Shown: positions 1 through 12,119 of the stretch, piece by piece | Numbering within the stretch: the stretch's first letter is position 1 | Layout of the letters: each line of letters begins with the position of its first letter | Assembly (NCBI GenBank): GCA_963383645.1 | Contig: OY726572.1 | Span: forward strand, 66,006,738-66,070,737 | Source: Muscardinus avellanarius | Lineage: Eukaryota; Chordata; Mammalia; Rodentia; Gliridae | DNA: 64,000 nucleotides | Direction: 5' to 3' | The notes under the pieces: generated by a model | Database searches by the model: none | Told to the model about the DNA's origin: nothing | Seen by the model: the letters and a program-made list of their open reading frames with translations, nothing else | Translations under genes and position numbers: made by a program

Positions 1-790
1 AGAGGCACCTGCTCATCTGTAGACCAGCCTAAGACCTCAGGTTGAGGAGCAGTGAACCCAAGTGTTGGTGTAGTGCATTCCCACTAAAATGCCCTCTTGG
101 TCACAGTCTTCTCATCAGCAGCCTGCTCTTCTTCTTCCTCTTCAATATCTCTATAGAAGTAGAGATTGGGCATGACTTTCAGTGGGTTTTCACAGGGAGG
201 TGCTGTGTGTGCAGAACTTCTGGGCCAGTGTCACCGCATCATACCCACTGAGTGAGCTCCCTGCTGAGAACAGGGATGGCAGTGTCCACCCGGTGTAGAG
301 GCCACTGTGCTCCCAGAGCAGTGGTGGGCAGCTAACATAAGATGCTTCTGTGAGAAGCTGGCAGTCAGCCCTGGGATCGTTAATCACCACAAGACATGAC
401 TCCTGGCAGGCTGTCAGGAAAGTTCCTGGAGGCAGTGACCAGCAACAGGAGTGTCTCCAGGAGAGCAGCGAACTCAGCACAGCCCACTGGCCAGGATTCC
501 TGGAGAACAGGACACGGGCTTCAGGGTTTTCAGCGGCAACAATGGCTTGAGCTGCCAGCAGCAGCTTCTCCAGGCCTCTTTCAGGTTGATGATATAGCTG
601 TCACGATTTTTTCTTTTGTAGATATACTGTTTCCTTAGGCGTTGGTGCCACCTAAGTGGGTTCCTGCTGCAAGGAATTTGGAGACACTTCCCCACTCATT
701 TGCAGGACATCAAGCATTCTGAATGCTATGAAAGCTTCCCTTTCAGTTATGATGGGAATTCAGAATATCATATTGGACTTCTTTTCAGAT
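1..790 (-). pseudogene. RPSA: Processed RPSA (40S ribosomal protein SA) pseudogene, cut by the window edge
   Basis: Read on the minus strand from about 790 down to 1, this follows RPSA mRNA: end of the 5' UTR (about 790-735), the first codons, KFLAAGTHLGGTN-like codons near 680-640, QYIYKRK and YIINLK near 628-585, LVVxDPRADxQxLTEASYV near 400-335, and LYFYRD-like codons near 160-145. No introns are present, so it is a retrocopy. It is dead: a stop at 637-635, another near 475, a stop at 86-84 and several frameshifts. The C-terminal end continues beyond position 1. Many processed RPSA copies exist in mammals. Short open frames inside it are remnants, not genes. Confidence 0.88.
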
Positions 791-1250
791 ACCTCAGAAA
801 TGTCGGGCCCTGGTATTTTTGGCCTGTTTCATTTGGGGTAGATGCTTTTGTAAGTGTGACCTGGGCAGAGGAAGGGGACCCCTAACCTCCTGCTGCTCCA
901 GCCTGAAACTCAGTCTTTATAATCAGAGATGGGAAGCAGGAGACATGCCAGGACCTCTCCCTTGGGGGAGATAATGTGTCTCTTGGGTCTCATTTTGTAG
1001 TCCTTACTAGCTAGATGGGACCTTCCATCACACTGAGCTTGCAGGCAAGTGATGGTATGCAGTATGCAAGTGGGTTGTTCAGGTACAAGGCTCTCACTGT
1101 TGTTACCAGGATTTGGTAGATTTTCTTTCATAGTATTTCTTTATTTACTGTATACTCTTTGAACAATTTACAGAGAATTTCAGTGGTTATTTTTTAAAAG
1201 TAATTTTTACCAATTATGGTTGATTCACATAGAAATGTGTTCATGGAACT

Positions 1251-2093
1251 TTTTTTTTTTTTTTTTGGTACTGGGGATGGAACCCAGGGGCATTGTACCT
1301 CCAAGCTACTCCCCAGCCCTATTTTTTATTCGTTATTTTGAAACAAGGTCTCACTGAGTTGCAAAAGACCTCACTAAATAGCCGAGGCTCTCCTCAAACT
1401 GCAATCCTCCTGTCTCAGCCTCCCAAAAACTGGATTACAAGCATGCAGCACCATGCCTGGCTTCCATGGAACTCTTCATGTATCCATTCTCAAAGTGGAT
1501 TCCTTCCTCTCTCCCTTCCTCCCTCTTCTTTTCTTATTTTTTGTGATATTGGAGATTGAACCCAGGGACTTGTGCATGCTAGACAAGTACTCTACCACTG
1601 AGCTACACCTTTAGACTCTTGAAATTTTTATTTTGACGTTGGACCTTGGCAAGTTGTCCAGGCTGGTCTTGAACTTGCCATCATCTTGTCTCAGCCTCCT
1701 GAGTAGCATGGATTACAGGTGTACCCCACATGCCCAGCTGGAACTCTCACTTGAATTTCTTTTGTAGCTAGTATATAGACTCTGTACCCAATACTGTCAG
1801 GTAAGGAGCTTATAAGGTGATCGTCTTCCAGGAAAAGGATTTTATTTTATATTTGAGAAAATTAATGATTAGTATTTCTTTTTTTTTTTGGTGGTACTGA
1901 GGGTGGAACCCAGAGGCTTTCTACCTCCGGGCTACACTCCCAGACCTTTTTTTCTATTTTATTTGGAAGCAGAGTTTCACTAAGTTACTGAGAGCCTCAC
2001 TAAGTAGCTGAGGCTGGCTTCGAACCTGCGCAATCCTCCTGTCTCTGTCTCCCAAGCACAGGGATTACAAGCGTGCACCACTCTGCCCAGAAA
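1251..2093 (-). mobile_element. Three antisense B1-ID SINEs
   Basis: A copy at 1251-1463 is flanked by the perfect duplication CATGGAACT (1242-1250 and 1465-1473). An older, diverged copy is at about 1530-1740. A third, at about 1878-2093, is of the subtype with GGTGGTACTGAGGGTGGAAC. Unique AT-rich sequence separates them. Confidence 0.85.
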
Positions 2094-2198
2094 TTTAATG
2101 TTTTTAATGAACACATTTTTTAATTTTTCAGATAAGAATATTAGCTATGTATGCTGTATAAAAATTACCCCAAAATTTAGTGGCTTAAAACAATAATG

Positions 2199-2559
2199 TA
2201 GCCAGGCATGGTGGCGTACACTTGTAATACCAGTGCTTGGGAGGCTGAGACAGGAGGATCACACAGGTTCAAAGCCAGCCTCAGCTACTTAGTGAGGCTC
2301 TCAGCAACTTAGTGAGACCTTGTTCCCAAATAAAGTATAAAATAGGTCTGGGAGTATAGTATGGAGTAGAAAAGGTACTGGATTCCACCCCCAGTACCAC
2401 CAAATAAAAATAAATAAATAAATATGTAAATAAGTAAATAAATAGACTAAAAAATAGGGCTGGGGGTGTAGCTTGGAGGTACAATGCCCCTGGGTTTTAT
2501 TCCCAGTACGGGGAGGGGGGTAAGCCAAAACCAAAACCAAAAACAAACAAACAAAAAAC
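2199..2559 (+). mobile_element. Trimeric B1-ID-ID SINE with one target-site duplication
   Basis: A B1 unit (from 2199), a first ID unit (about 2340-2400), an ATAAATA-rich spacer, a second ID unit (about 2455-2512) and an A-rich tail lie in one orientation. The 8-bp repeat CAATAATG flanks the whole block (2191-2198 and 2560-2567), which points to one insertion event. Confidence 0.65.
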
Positions 2560-2567
2560 CAATAATG

Positions 2568-3000
2568 AATTTTTTTCCTCCTCACCATTTCTGTGGGTTG
2601 GAGATTCAGGAGTAATTTAGCCAGGCAGGTCACGCCCAGTGTCTTTCATGATACTGCTTTCAGGATGTTGACTTGGGCTCAAGTCATCTGAAGACTTAGT
2701 TAGGGTTAGAGGTTCTGTATGCAAAGTGGCTCACTGAAATGGCTGGCAATTTGATGGTGGCCACTGACATAGGCTTTAGTTCTTCCCCTTATAGGCGTCT
2801 TAATAGGCTGTTTGTCCAAAGCTTGAATAATCCAAGAGAGATGGGAAGTCATGGCAGCGGCTTGCTTTTTTTATGACATAGTCTTGAAAGCCACATAATG
2901 TTACTTCTGCTACATTTTCGTCACTAAAAACAATGAACTAAGTCTATCTCGTATTCAAGGAGAAGGGAATTAGGCTCCATCTTTCCAAGCAAAATATCTT
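2568..3000. other. Intergenic stretch without recognised features
   Basis: No gene-like frame, repeat family or RNA gene recognised here. Confidence 0.5.
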
Positions 3001-4362
3001 TTTTTTTTTTTTTTTTTTTTTGTGGGTCTGGGGATGGAACCCAGGGGCATTCAACCTCCGAGCTACACCCCCTGCCCTATTTTTTATTCTTTATTTTGAG
3101 ACAGGATCTCACTAAGTTGTGGAGGGCCTCGCTAAGTAGCAGAGGCTGTCTGCGAACCACGATCCTCTGGTCTCAGCCTCCCGAATGCTGGGATTACAAG
3201 CGTGCGCCACCACGCCCAGCTTGCAAAATATCTTAAAGAAGTTTGTACACATGTTTAAAAACCACTAATTTAGCAAGAAGAGGTGAACTGATTTGTGGTC
3301 ACTATTGTTTTAACTTTGATAAAACCCTGTAAAAGTAATTGCTTGTTTTCCTGAGTTAGTTGATGAACTTCTCTCTCTCTCTCTATTATACCTGTGTGTG
3401 CCTTATAATCTCCAAAATTTAAGGCCCAGTAAGAATCAAGTTTTCTTGATATTTATGTTTGTTTTTTTTTGCAGGACAGGAAATCATCCTTGAATTTCTT
3501 AAACTTTTCATCATGGTCTTCTGTGTATGCCAGTACTTAGATTGGAACCTAAATCTAAATCGAAAAGGGGCAGTAGTGGCCCCAAGTCCTACTTACTAGA
3601 ACACTCACACCTGAGCTGATGCGGTGATGCGATGCATTATGTCATCGAGACAAAGCCCTGCTTATGTTAGCAGATCACGGGAGAAGGTCTGCAGTGACCA
3701 TTCTCTTTTCTAATCCTTTGGGTGTTGAGCTGTGATGATGCTGAGAAGGCAGAAGCTGAGCTCAGGATAGAGCTGCTCACTTGTTGTCTGGCCAATCAGA
3801 AAACAGTGTGTGAAAGAAGAGGATAGGGAATCATGGGTAATTGATGGTAAGAAGACAACGAGGAATAGAACAGATTTTTTTTTTTTTCCTGTCAAGAATA
3901 CTGACATTTTTAGATGGTTATGAGGATTCATGGAAGTAATTGACATAAAAGCCTGGAGTGTTACACCCAGAATTTTTCATTACCAAGTCCCTTCCCTTGT
4001 CTCATATGTGTCACCAAAATGATTCAGGTTTCTCCTCTGAGTTGGTTTTTGGTCTGTGAAATTAAAGAATGAAGTCTACAGACGATTGAAGGGTGGGTGT
4101 AGGCATATGAACATTTATTTTAAGCCCAAGGAAGATAGAAGACAGACTATTCAGCTGGGCGTGGTGGTATACGCTTGTAATCCCAGCATTTGGGAGGCTG
4201 AGACCATAGGATCACGCGGTTCACGGACAGCCTCAGCTACTACTTAGTGAAGCCTTTTGCAACTCAGTGAGATCCTGTTTCCAAATAAAGAATAAAAAAT
4301 AGGGCTGGGGGTGTAGCTCGGAGGTAGAATGCCCCTGAGTTCCATCCCCAGGACCACACAAA
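3001..4362. mobile_element. Two B1-ID SINEs around 900 bp of unique DNA
   Basis: An antisense copy at 3001-3222 has a 12-bp duplication (GCAAAATATCTT) on both sides. A sense copy at about 4153-4362 has an imperfect duplication close to AGAAGACAGACTATT. Between them (3223-4152) I see only a short CT run near 3371 and unique sequence. Confidence 0.8.
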
Positions 4363-4454
4363 AAAAGAAGACAGAATAGTCTTCTCTCCCTCCACATATA
4401 CAAGGGGGAGAGGTCCTTAGAAGAGAGTAATTGATGAAGTTCTCGTGAGGTGAG

Positions 4455-4880
4455 TTTTTTTTTCCAGTACTGAGGATGGAACCCAGGGGCATTCTACTTC
4501 TAAACTATACCCCCAGACCTATTTTTAATTCTTTCTTTCTTTATTTTTTTTTTGGTGGTACTGGGGTTCCTGGAAGCCCTTCTACCTCCGGGCTATACTC
4601 CCAGACCTATTTTTACATTTTTATTTGGAAACAGGGTCTCCTAAGCCAGTGCGCGCGGCTGGCTTCAAACCTGCGTGATCCTCCCGTCTCTGCCTCCCAA
4701 GTGCGGGGATTACAAGCGTGTGCCACCACGCCCGGCTTTAATTCTTTATTTTGAAATAGGGTCTCACTGAGTTGTAAAGGGCCTTACTAAGTAGTAGCTG
4801 AGGCTGTCCTTGAATCGTGACCCTCCTGTCTCAGCCTCCCAAATGCTGGGATTACAAGCGTGCACCATCATGCCTGGTTT
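4455..4880 (-). mobile_element. Nested SINE: young B1-ID inserted into an older B1-ID
   Basis: The outer element is split into about 4455-4534 and 4748-4880. The inner one (4535-4736) has the subtype signature GGTTCCTGGAAGCCC and is flanked by the perfect 11-bp duplication TTTAATTCTTT (4524-4534 and 4737-4747). The cut lies in the AT-rich linker of the older copy. Confidence 0.85.
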
Positions 4881-5149
4881 AGGAGGTGAGCTTTTACCCT
4901 TGTGGTTCTCCATCTGCTCTTCTGTGATTGATCAGGATTGGGTCTTGGGGAGCAGATGGAGGTAACAATGACCAGACAAAGATAATTCAGCCCCAAGAGT
5001 GACCATAGGGGAAAGGGGAGGCAGACACAAGGCACCAGAGATTAGAACGGCTTCTAACCTGCAAGACAGAGATTCAAATTAAGCCGTTATCAAAGCAGAG
5101 GCTAGAGAGATGATGCTGTGATTCCTAAGGCAGTGATTATTAAGTGGCC

Positions 5150-5435
5150 TATATGGCTTTTCATGATCTGGCCTCTCACTTCTCCATCTTCATCTTGTTC
5201 TTCCCCTTCCCATCACTCTTCCTCAACTGAGCTGTTCTTCTTCTAGTCCCAGGGCCTCTGCACTTGATGTCCTCTTGCTCCAAAACTCTTCTTCCAGATA
5301 TCTACATGGCTTCCCTTTTCTTCCTTTATATTTCTGCTCAGATGTTGCCTAATCAGAAGAGACTTCTGGCTCCTTCATCTGGAGCATTCCCTAGTCCCTT
5401 ACCCCATTTTTCCCTTGCCCATGGTATTTTAAAAT
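5150..5435 (+). mobile_element. Old L2 LINE 3' fragment
   Basis: The pattern of gggcctctgcacttg, ctccaaaactcttcttcc, agatatctacatggct and tttctgctcagatgttgcct follows the L2 3' end as I remember it. It is heavily diverged and contains a chance open frame. The stretch 4881-5149 before it is unclassified. Confidence 0.6.
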
Positions 5436-5445
5436 TTTATATTGA

Positions 5446-5945
5446 TCTGGGTGTGGTGGCACATGCTTGTAATCCCAGTACTTGGGAAGCTGAGACAGGA
5501 GGATTGCAGGTTCACAGCCAGACCCAGCTACTTAGTGAGGCCTTCAGCAACTCAGTGAGACCCTGTTTCAAAATAAAAAATAAAAAAATAGAGCTAAGGC
5601 TGTAGTTTGGAGGGATACCTTTTGAGAAATATGTCTTTAGGGGATCTGCTGGTTATATGCACACAACCACAGATAGTATTTACACAGACCTTGATGGTAT
5701 AAGTCAATCACTGATGTGGCCTATTGATGCAACCAAGAAACATGGTCAATATGAGGCTGCTGCTGGCATTACACAGCATACTGTTGTGCAGTCCACTCAT
5801 TCATTCATTCATTTATTCATTCATTCATTACTGGAGATTGAACCCAGAGGCATTCTTCTCTTGAGCCCTTTTTATTTACTTTATTTTTTGGTATTAGAGC
5901 TTGAGCCCAGGGGCATTATACTTCTGAGCTACACCATAACATTTA
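5446..5945. mobile_element. B1-ID SINE fragment and ID fragments with an (ATTC)n run
   Basis: A sense copy (5446-5620) ends early in its ID half. A short (ATTC)n run at about 5797-5830 leads into two antisense ID pieces up to 5945. From 5946 to 6600 I see unique intergenic DNA. Confidence 0.65.
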
Positions 5946-6625
5946 GCACCGTCAGATATACTACATATTTGCTTATTAATTATCTGTCTCCTTGATGGAG
6001 GCTGGGCATGCAGAAGGGCAGGCATTAGTGTTGCCTTTTGGTTTACAAGTGACTCCTCGATGTCTAGAATAGTTCCTGGCCCAGAGCAGGCCCTCAAGCA
6101 ATTTTTTCCCCCCTGTATTCTTTTGTGAAATAGGTGCAGCTACTACAAGAGAAGATGAGATTTAGGAAAACCTTAGGGAAACAGAATTGACTACTCCGGA
6201 GTCCTGGAAAGAGGAGGCATGGCATGTTACGTAGAACTGCATGGAGAAACACCCAGCTCAGTCAGGAGGCAGAAGGGAAGGATGGGTCAGGGGAGAGTCT
6301 AGGCCAGGGCCTTTACTAATGTTTTGGAATAAAAGCGAGACAGGGCAGGGTGAATAGCTCAGTACTGGCTATTTTGAGTAATTTAGCAGTTCTAAACCAT
6401 AGGTGTCATTCCTGGTTGCTTAGTACCTAAAGGGATGATCCAAGCAGAGGAACAGGGCCTCCTGGGGCACACAGGGAGAGGTGGAAGACAGCACTGGGTT
6501 GTTAGTTTGCACATCAAAGTCATGGTTTGCTGAGCTCTTGCTGTCTTCTAAGAACTGGCTAGCCCTAGGAGGGGCGGTTCCTCAGCTAGGTTTTTTAGGG
6601 TGTTACTCATCATGATATACAGAAA

Positions 6626-6627
<2 letters not shown>

Positions 6628-6690
<63 letters not shown>
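6628..6690. repeat. (TA)n microsatellite
   Basis: About 31 uninterrupted TA units, the purest dinucleotide run of this type in the window. Confidence 0.97.
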
Positions 6691-6694
<4 letters not shown>

Positions 6695-6804
6695 ACACAT
6701 TCACTAAATCAGTTAATGAATGACCAAATGGCACCTAGCCTTGAGTAAACAAGTAGACCATTAAGCCAGAAGGTCATTTAACTTCCTCTTCTCACTCACA
6801 TACG

Positions 6805-7397
6805 GCACTGCCAGACCTGGGATTGAAACTAGGGCACTCATCCACCAGCCCTTTTTACTTTTTATTTGTTAATGCTGGGGCTTGAACCCAGGGGCATTCT
6901 ACCACCAAGCTACAACCCCAGCCCTATTTTATTTTTATTTTGAAACAGGGTCTAAGGTGCTGACAGCTTCACTAAGTTGTTGAAGCTGGCTTTGAACCTA
7001 TGATCCTCCTATCTCAGCCTCATAAGTACTGGGAGTACAGTCACCAGTATGGTCAGCTTACTATTAATTATTATTATTTCTTTAATTTCCTAAGCTGGCC
7101 TTGGACTTGTAATTCTCTCACCTCATCCTCCCAAGTAGCTAGGATTATAGGCATGTGCCATTCATTGTGTCTGACTCATTGAGTCTATTTTTATTTTTAT
7201 TTTGGTACTGGAGATTGAACCAAGGGAACTTATTCTACCTCCTAGCTATACCCCCAGACTTATTTTATTTTTTACTTTGAAACAGGGTCTCACTACGTTG
7301 AGGAGGCTAGCCTTGAACCTGTGATCTTCCTGTCTCAGCCTCCCATAAGTATAGCCAGGAGGTAGAAAAACCCCTGGGTTCCACCCCTAGTACTACC

Positions 7398-7428
<31 letters not shown>

Positions 7429-7715
7429 AAAAAAGGAAAAAAAGGTAAGTCTCTACCTCACATCATAAAATAATGATAGATGGATAAATATCTAAATATA
7501 AAAAAATAGATGTGGCTTACACCTGTAATTTCAATACATAGGAGGCTGAGATAGAAGGATTGCAGGTTGCTTCAGCAATTTAGGAGATCCTGTTTCCAAA
7601 TAAAAAATAAAAAATAGGACTGGAAGTATAGCTTGGAGGTAAAATGCTCTGGGTTCAATGTTCAGTCCTCAGCAAAACACACACACGTGTGTGTGTATAC
7701 ATATATACACACATA
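6805..7715. mobile_element. Cluster of old B1 and ID fragments
   Basis: Antisense B1-ID pieces lie at about 6868-7060, 7070-7180 and 7201-7345. A sense ID fragment (7350-7400) is followed by a long A run to about 7445. A sense B1-ID (7508-7672) ends in a short CA/TG palindrome (7676-7720). Confidence 0.65.
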
Positions 7716-8014
7716 TAAAATTGTGAAGCTGTAAACAAAAGTTTAGAAAACTTTGGAGAATTTTATGTAATTTCTAGCTGTGGAAGCTTCTGGGGATAGG
7801 GTGAAGCTCCCTAGATTAACCTAAGAAGTCATAAAGAAAAATAAATTGAAAGTTGGTAATGGTAAAAGATACTCAGAAACAAAATATTATTGGAGCAAAA
7901 CCAATTTTAATGTATTTGGCAAAGTATTAATATTCCTTAGTAGTAAGAATTAAAAACTACCTTCTGATAAGTGACTATCTACTCATTAGAAATATGAGAA
8001 ATATAAAAAGTGGT

Positions 8015-8452
8015 GTGTGTGTGTGGGGGGGTTACTGGGGACGGAACCTAGGAGCCTTCTATTTCTGGGCTACACTCCCAGACCTATTTTATATTTTACT
8101 TGGGACCAGGGTCTCACTAAGTTGCTGAGAGCCTCACTAAGTAGCTGAGGCTGGCTTCAAACCTTGCAATCTTCCTGTCTCTGCCTCCCAAGTACTGGGA
8201 TTACAAGTGTGCACCACCATACCTGGCTTTCAAAGGGACTGTTTTATGGTGGTGCTGGGGGTGGAATCCAGAGGCTTTCTACCTCCGGGCTATACTCCCA
8301 GACCTTTTTTTCTTATATTTTATTTGGAAACAGGGTCTCACTAAGTTGCTGAGAGCCTCACTCAGTAGCTGAGGCTGGCTTTGAACCTGTGTGATCCTCC
8401 TGTCTCAGCCTCCCAAGCGCGGGGATTACAAGCGTGCGCCACCACGCCCGGC
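8015..8452 (-). mobile_element. Two antisense B1-ID SINEs in tandem
   Basis: The second copy (about 8249-8452) lies directly beside the first (8015-8228). It is flanked by a near-perfect long duplication (CAAAGGGACTGTTTTA at 8232-8247, CAAAAAGGACTGTTTTA on the right), so it inserted next to the older copy. Confidence 0.8.
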
Positions 8453-8774
8453 TTCAAAAAGGACTGTTTTAAATGAAGAAATACTTGTGGTTAGCAGATA
8501 TGAAATATTCCATAATTACACATATACCTTTTTTTTTTTTACCCATCAGAGTCATTCTTTAAACAAATATGTACTGATTTTTCTACTGTATGTTAAGTAT
8601 CATTCTTGGTATGCAATAAAGTAAACAGACAAATATCCCTGACCTCATAAAATTCACATCCTGGTGGCAGATTATATAAAAAACAACTAATAAGAAGTAA
8701 ATTATTGGTATGTTGGAATATGGTGTGCTATGAAAATAAAGACATATAAGAGGTTAGTATAAACAAAATGAAAG

Positions 8775-8776
<2 letters not shown>

Positions 8777-8819
<43 letters not shown>

Positions 8820-9247
8820 TGTGTGGTATTGGGGATTGAACCAAGAACCTAAGAGCATCCTATCTCCAAGCTATACACCCTGCTCTATTTTATTGTTGTT
8901 GTTGTTGTTATTATTAATTATTTGCAGCACTGGGGATGGAACCCAGGGGCATTGTGCCTCCGAGCTACACTCCCAACCCTATTTTTTAGTCTTTTTATTT
9001 TAGAAACAGAGTCTCACTGAGTTTCGAAGGGCCTCACTAAGTAGCTGCAGTCCTCCGGTCTCAGCCTCATTAATGCTGGGGTTACAAACGTGTGCCACCA
9101 CACCTGGCATATTTTTTGTTTTAAAAAGGATCTCACAAGGCTGCTGCTGAGCGTCTTGCCACATTGCTGAGGCTGTCTTTGAACCTGTGATCCTGTTTCA
9201 GCCTCTCAAGTCCTGGAATTACAGGCATGTGCCACCATGCCTGGCTA
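8777..9247 (-). mobile_element. (GT)n run, ID fragment, (GTT)n run, B1-ID and B1 fragments
   Basis: A (GT)n tract (8777-8818) abuts an antisense ID unit (8822-8890), then a (GTT)n run, a full antisense B1-ID (8926-9113) and a diverged B1 (9115-9247). The stretch 9248-9650 is unclassified. Confidence 0.7.
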
Positions 9248-9649
9248 TGGAAGGAATGTTAAATGATTACTTTGCCCAACTCTAGAGAAATGAATTTAAA
9301 AATCTAGATGAGATGAAAGCTCTTCAGGTCAAACTGGTTGTGGCAGAGGGAGAAATTCTTATCAAACTAAATATTATAGAATATATAGAGAGAATTGCAG
9401 AACAGCAACTTTCAGAAAAGGCACCAGAAAAAGATATTTCAAAGATGAGTTCTATCAAATCTTCAAAGAATAGAAAAATTTAATATTCAAAGCATTGCAG
9501 GGTTGAGAGAAAGATATGAGTTTATGGTGAGATGGTTATTCTCTTACATATTTAGTAGAAGTAGAAGCTCTTTGGGAAGTATTCTAACATAATGTAACAT
9601 ATATAATATTTCCACTATTAGGATTCTAGCCTGTAGAAATTAATGCACC

Positions 9650-10305
9650 AGCCAGTATTTGGGAGGCTAAGACAGGAGATCTCAGGTTTGTGACCAGCCT
9701 CAGCAACAGTGAGGCCCTTAGCAACTTATTGAGAACCTGTTTTAAAATGAAAGATAAGCCAGGCATGGTGGTGCACGCTTGTAATCCCTGTGCTTGGGAG
9801 GCGGAGACAGGATGATAGCGCAGGTTTGAAGCCAGCCCCCCTGGCTTGAGAGACCCTGTTTCAAAAAAAAAAACTATCTATCTATCTATATATATATAGA
9901 TAGATATAATAGGTCTGGGAGTGTAACCTGGAGGTAGAAGGGTTTCCAGGAACCCCAGTACCACCATAAAAAAATAAAATGAGCCGGGCGTGGTGGCGCA
10001 CGCTTGTAATCCCCGCGCTTGGGAGGCGGAGACAGGAGGATCGCGCAGGTTCGAAGCCAGCCGCGCGCGCTGGCCTGGGAGACCCTGTTTCCAAATAAAA
10101 ATGTAAAAATAGGTCTGGGAGTGTAGCCCGGAGATAGAAGGGCTTCCAGGAACCCCAGTACCACCAAAAAATAAAATAAAATAAAATAAAATAAAATAAA
10201 ATAAAATAAAATGAAAGAATAAAATTGGCCTGAGGGTGTAGTTTAGAACCTGGGTTCCATCCCCAGTACCACCAAGAAAGGAAGGAAGGAAGGAAGGAAG
10301 GAAAA
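9650..10305 (+). mobile_element. Compound SINE: two young B1-ID copies inside the linker of an older one
   Basis: The outer B1 unit is at 9650-9755 and its ID unit at about 10224-10275. Between them are two copies of the GGTTCCTGGAAGCCC subtype (about 9757-9968 and 9992-10167), separated by a short A-rich spacer. The linker sequence AAAATGAAAGA occurs on both sides. An (AAAAT)n tail (10168-10212) and an (AAGG)n run (about 10276-10302) are included. Confidence 0.8.
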
Positions 10306-10680
10306 TTAAAGCATCATTTGGTAAGCCGGTTTGTATAGAACAATATTTATAGGGGCAAAAAGACTGGGGCAACATCAGTGTTCCACAACAGGTTGAATAA
10401 TTGGTAGTACAAACTTACCATGGATATTATGAACTCTTAAGAGAGACTTTATATAGTTTACTTGGGGACATGTTAGTAAACAGAAAAGCAAGTATCAGGC
10501 TAATGCTACAGATTTGAAAAGAATGAAGAACATTTTCTGTTATATGTAAATAACAAGTTTGTGTAAATACTAAGAAATGTATGGGAGGAAATTCATCAAA
10601 GTTTAACACTGGTTATGTGAGGGTTAGGGAGAACTTGTTGCCTTTTTTGTTGTTGTTGGTTTTGCTTGTTGCCCTAAGCA

Positions 10681-11872
10681 TATTTTTTTTTTTTTTTTTT
10701 GCCGGAGGAGGGATGGGACCCAGGGGTATTCTACCTCGGAGCTATGCCCCAGCCCTGTTTTTTATTCTTTATTTTGAAACAGGGTCTCACTGAGTTGCAA
10801 AGAGCCTGCCTCCCTAAGTAGCTGAGGCTGCTCACCAACCATGATCCTCCTGTGTCAGCCTCCTGAATGCTGGAATTACAGGCTGGAATTAAGAGCGTGT
10901 GCTCCCAGACCAGTTTTTTATTCTTTCTTTCTTTTTTTTTCTTTCTAATTTTGCAGTACTGAGGATGGAACCCAGGGGCATTCTACCTCCGAGCTACACC
11001 CCAGCCCTATTTTTATTCTTTATTTTTAAACAGATCTTATGGAGTTTCAAAGGGCCTCACTAAGTAGCTGAGTAGCTGAGGCTGTCCGCAAACCTGCGAT
11101 CCTCCTGTCTCAGCCTCCCAAATGCTGGGATTGCAAGTGTGTGCCATCATGCCTGGCTTTCTTCTTTATTTTGAAATAGGGTTTCACTAAATTGCAGAGG
11201 GCCTCCTGTCTCAGCCTCCCAAGCACTGGGATTACAAGTGTGTGTCGCCACGCCCGGTTATGATTGGGCTTTTATATTGGTGTAATAAAGTCACCTTGAG
11301 AAGATAAAGCGATAAGGAAAACCATTCTTTAATTTTTCTCAACCCAAGGTTTTTTAAAAATTGGTTAAATGTGTAGCCAAGCGTGGTGGCGCACGCTTGT
11401 AATCCCCGCGTTTGGGAGGCTGAGACAGGAGGATCGCGCAGGTTTGAAGCCAGCCGCGCTGGTTTAGGAGACCCTGTTTCCAAATAAAAAGTATAAAAAT
11501 AGGTCTGGGAGTGTAGCCCGGAGGTAGAAGGGCTTCCAGGAACCCCACTATCATAAAAAAAAAAATGCTTAAATGTGTATAAATTTCTACCAAACTATTG
11601 TTACTGTGAAGTGACATAAAAGGCCTTAATTCCATGTATATCGCCATATATATATATATAATTTTTGCAGTACTGGGAATGGGGATGGAAGCCAAAGCAT
11701 TCTACCTCTGAGCTACACCCCAGCCTTTTTTTTTTTTTCTTTATTTTGAAACAGGTTTCACTGAGTTGCAAAGGGTTTCACTTAAGTAGCTGAGGCTGCC
11801 CATGAACCACGATCCTCCTGTCTCAGCCTCCCAAATGCTGGGATTACAAGCGTGCGCCACCACGCCGGCTTC
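10681..11872. mobile_element. Five SINE copies or fragments upstream of the CpG island
   Basis: Antisense copies lie at about 10681-10915, 10953-11157 and 11666-11872, with an antisense fragment at 11160-11260. A sense copy at 11376-11568 is flanked by the perfect 11-bp duplication TTAAATGTGTA (11365-11375 and 11569-11579). Positions 10306-10680 hold nothing recognised. Confidence 0.82.
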
Positions 11873-12119
11873 TTGATACTTGAATGGCTGAGATACATCC
11901 CATCATTGCGCTAGGGATGAAAAAAAAAGAGGCTAAGACGAGACGATAAATACGGGCAAAAACCTTACTTCTACTAAGCTTAAGATGCTAAGCGCCAGGG
12001 GAGTATTACTTATTTTAATATTATTACTGGAGGAAAAATAATCCAGATTTCCTGGAGGTGAGACGCTACAGATCTTAGAAGGTGGGCACGGCTTTGATAG
12101 GCTCTGGACTGGCCAAGGA

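Noticed and set aside
7676..7720. CA/TG palindrome as a possible regulatory hairpin
   Set aside because: It is a simple-repeat tail of a SINE with chance symmetry.
8779..9003. Open frames made of Cys-Val or Thr-His repeats (also at 15025-15374, 25046-25420, 43924-44139)
   Set aside because: They are translations of (GT)n or (CA)n microsatellites fused to SINE sequence.
10265..10305. CRISPR-like direct repeats (also the SINE arrays)
   Set aside because: They are microsatellites and SINE copies in a mammalian genome. No regular repeat-spacer pattern is present.
9878..10375. A 165-codon minus-strand open frame
   Set aside because: It is entirely B1-ID SINE sequence read in antisense. The same peptide pieces recur at 4476, 11354, 50374 and other SINE copies.
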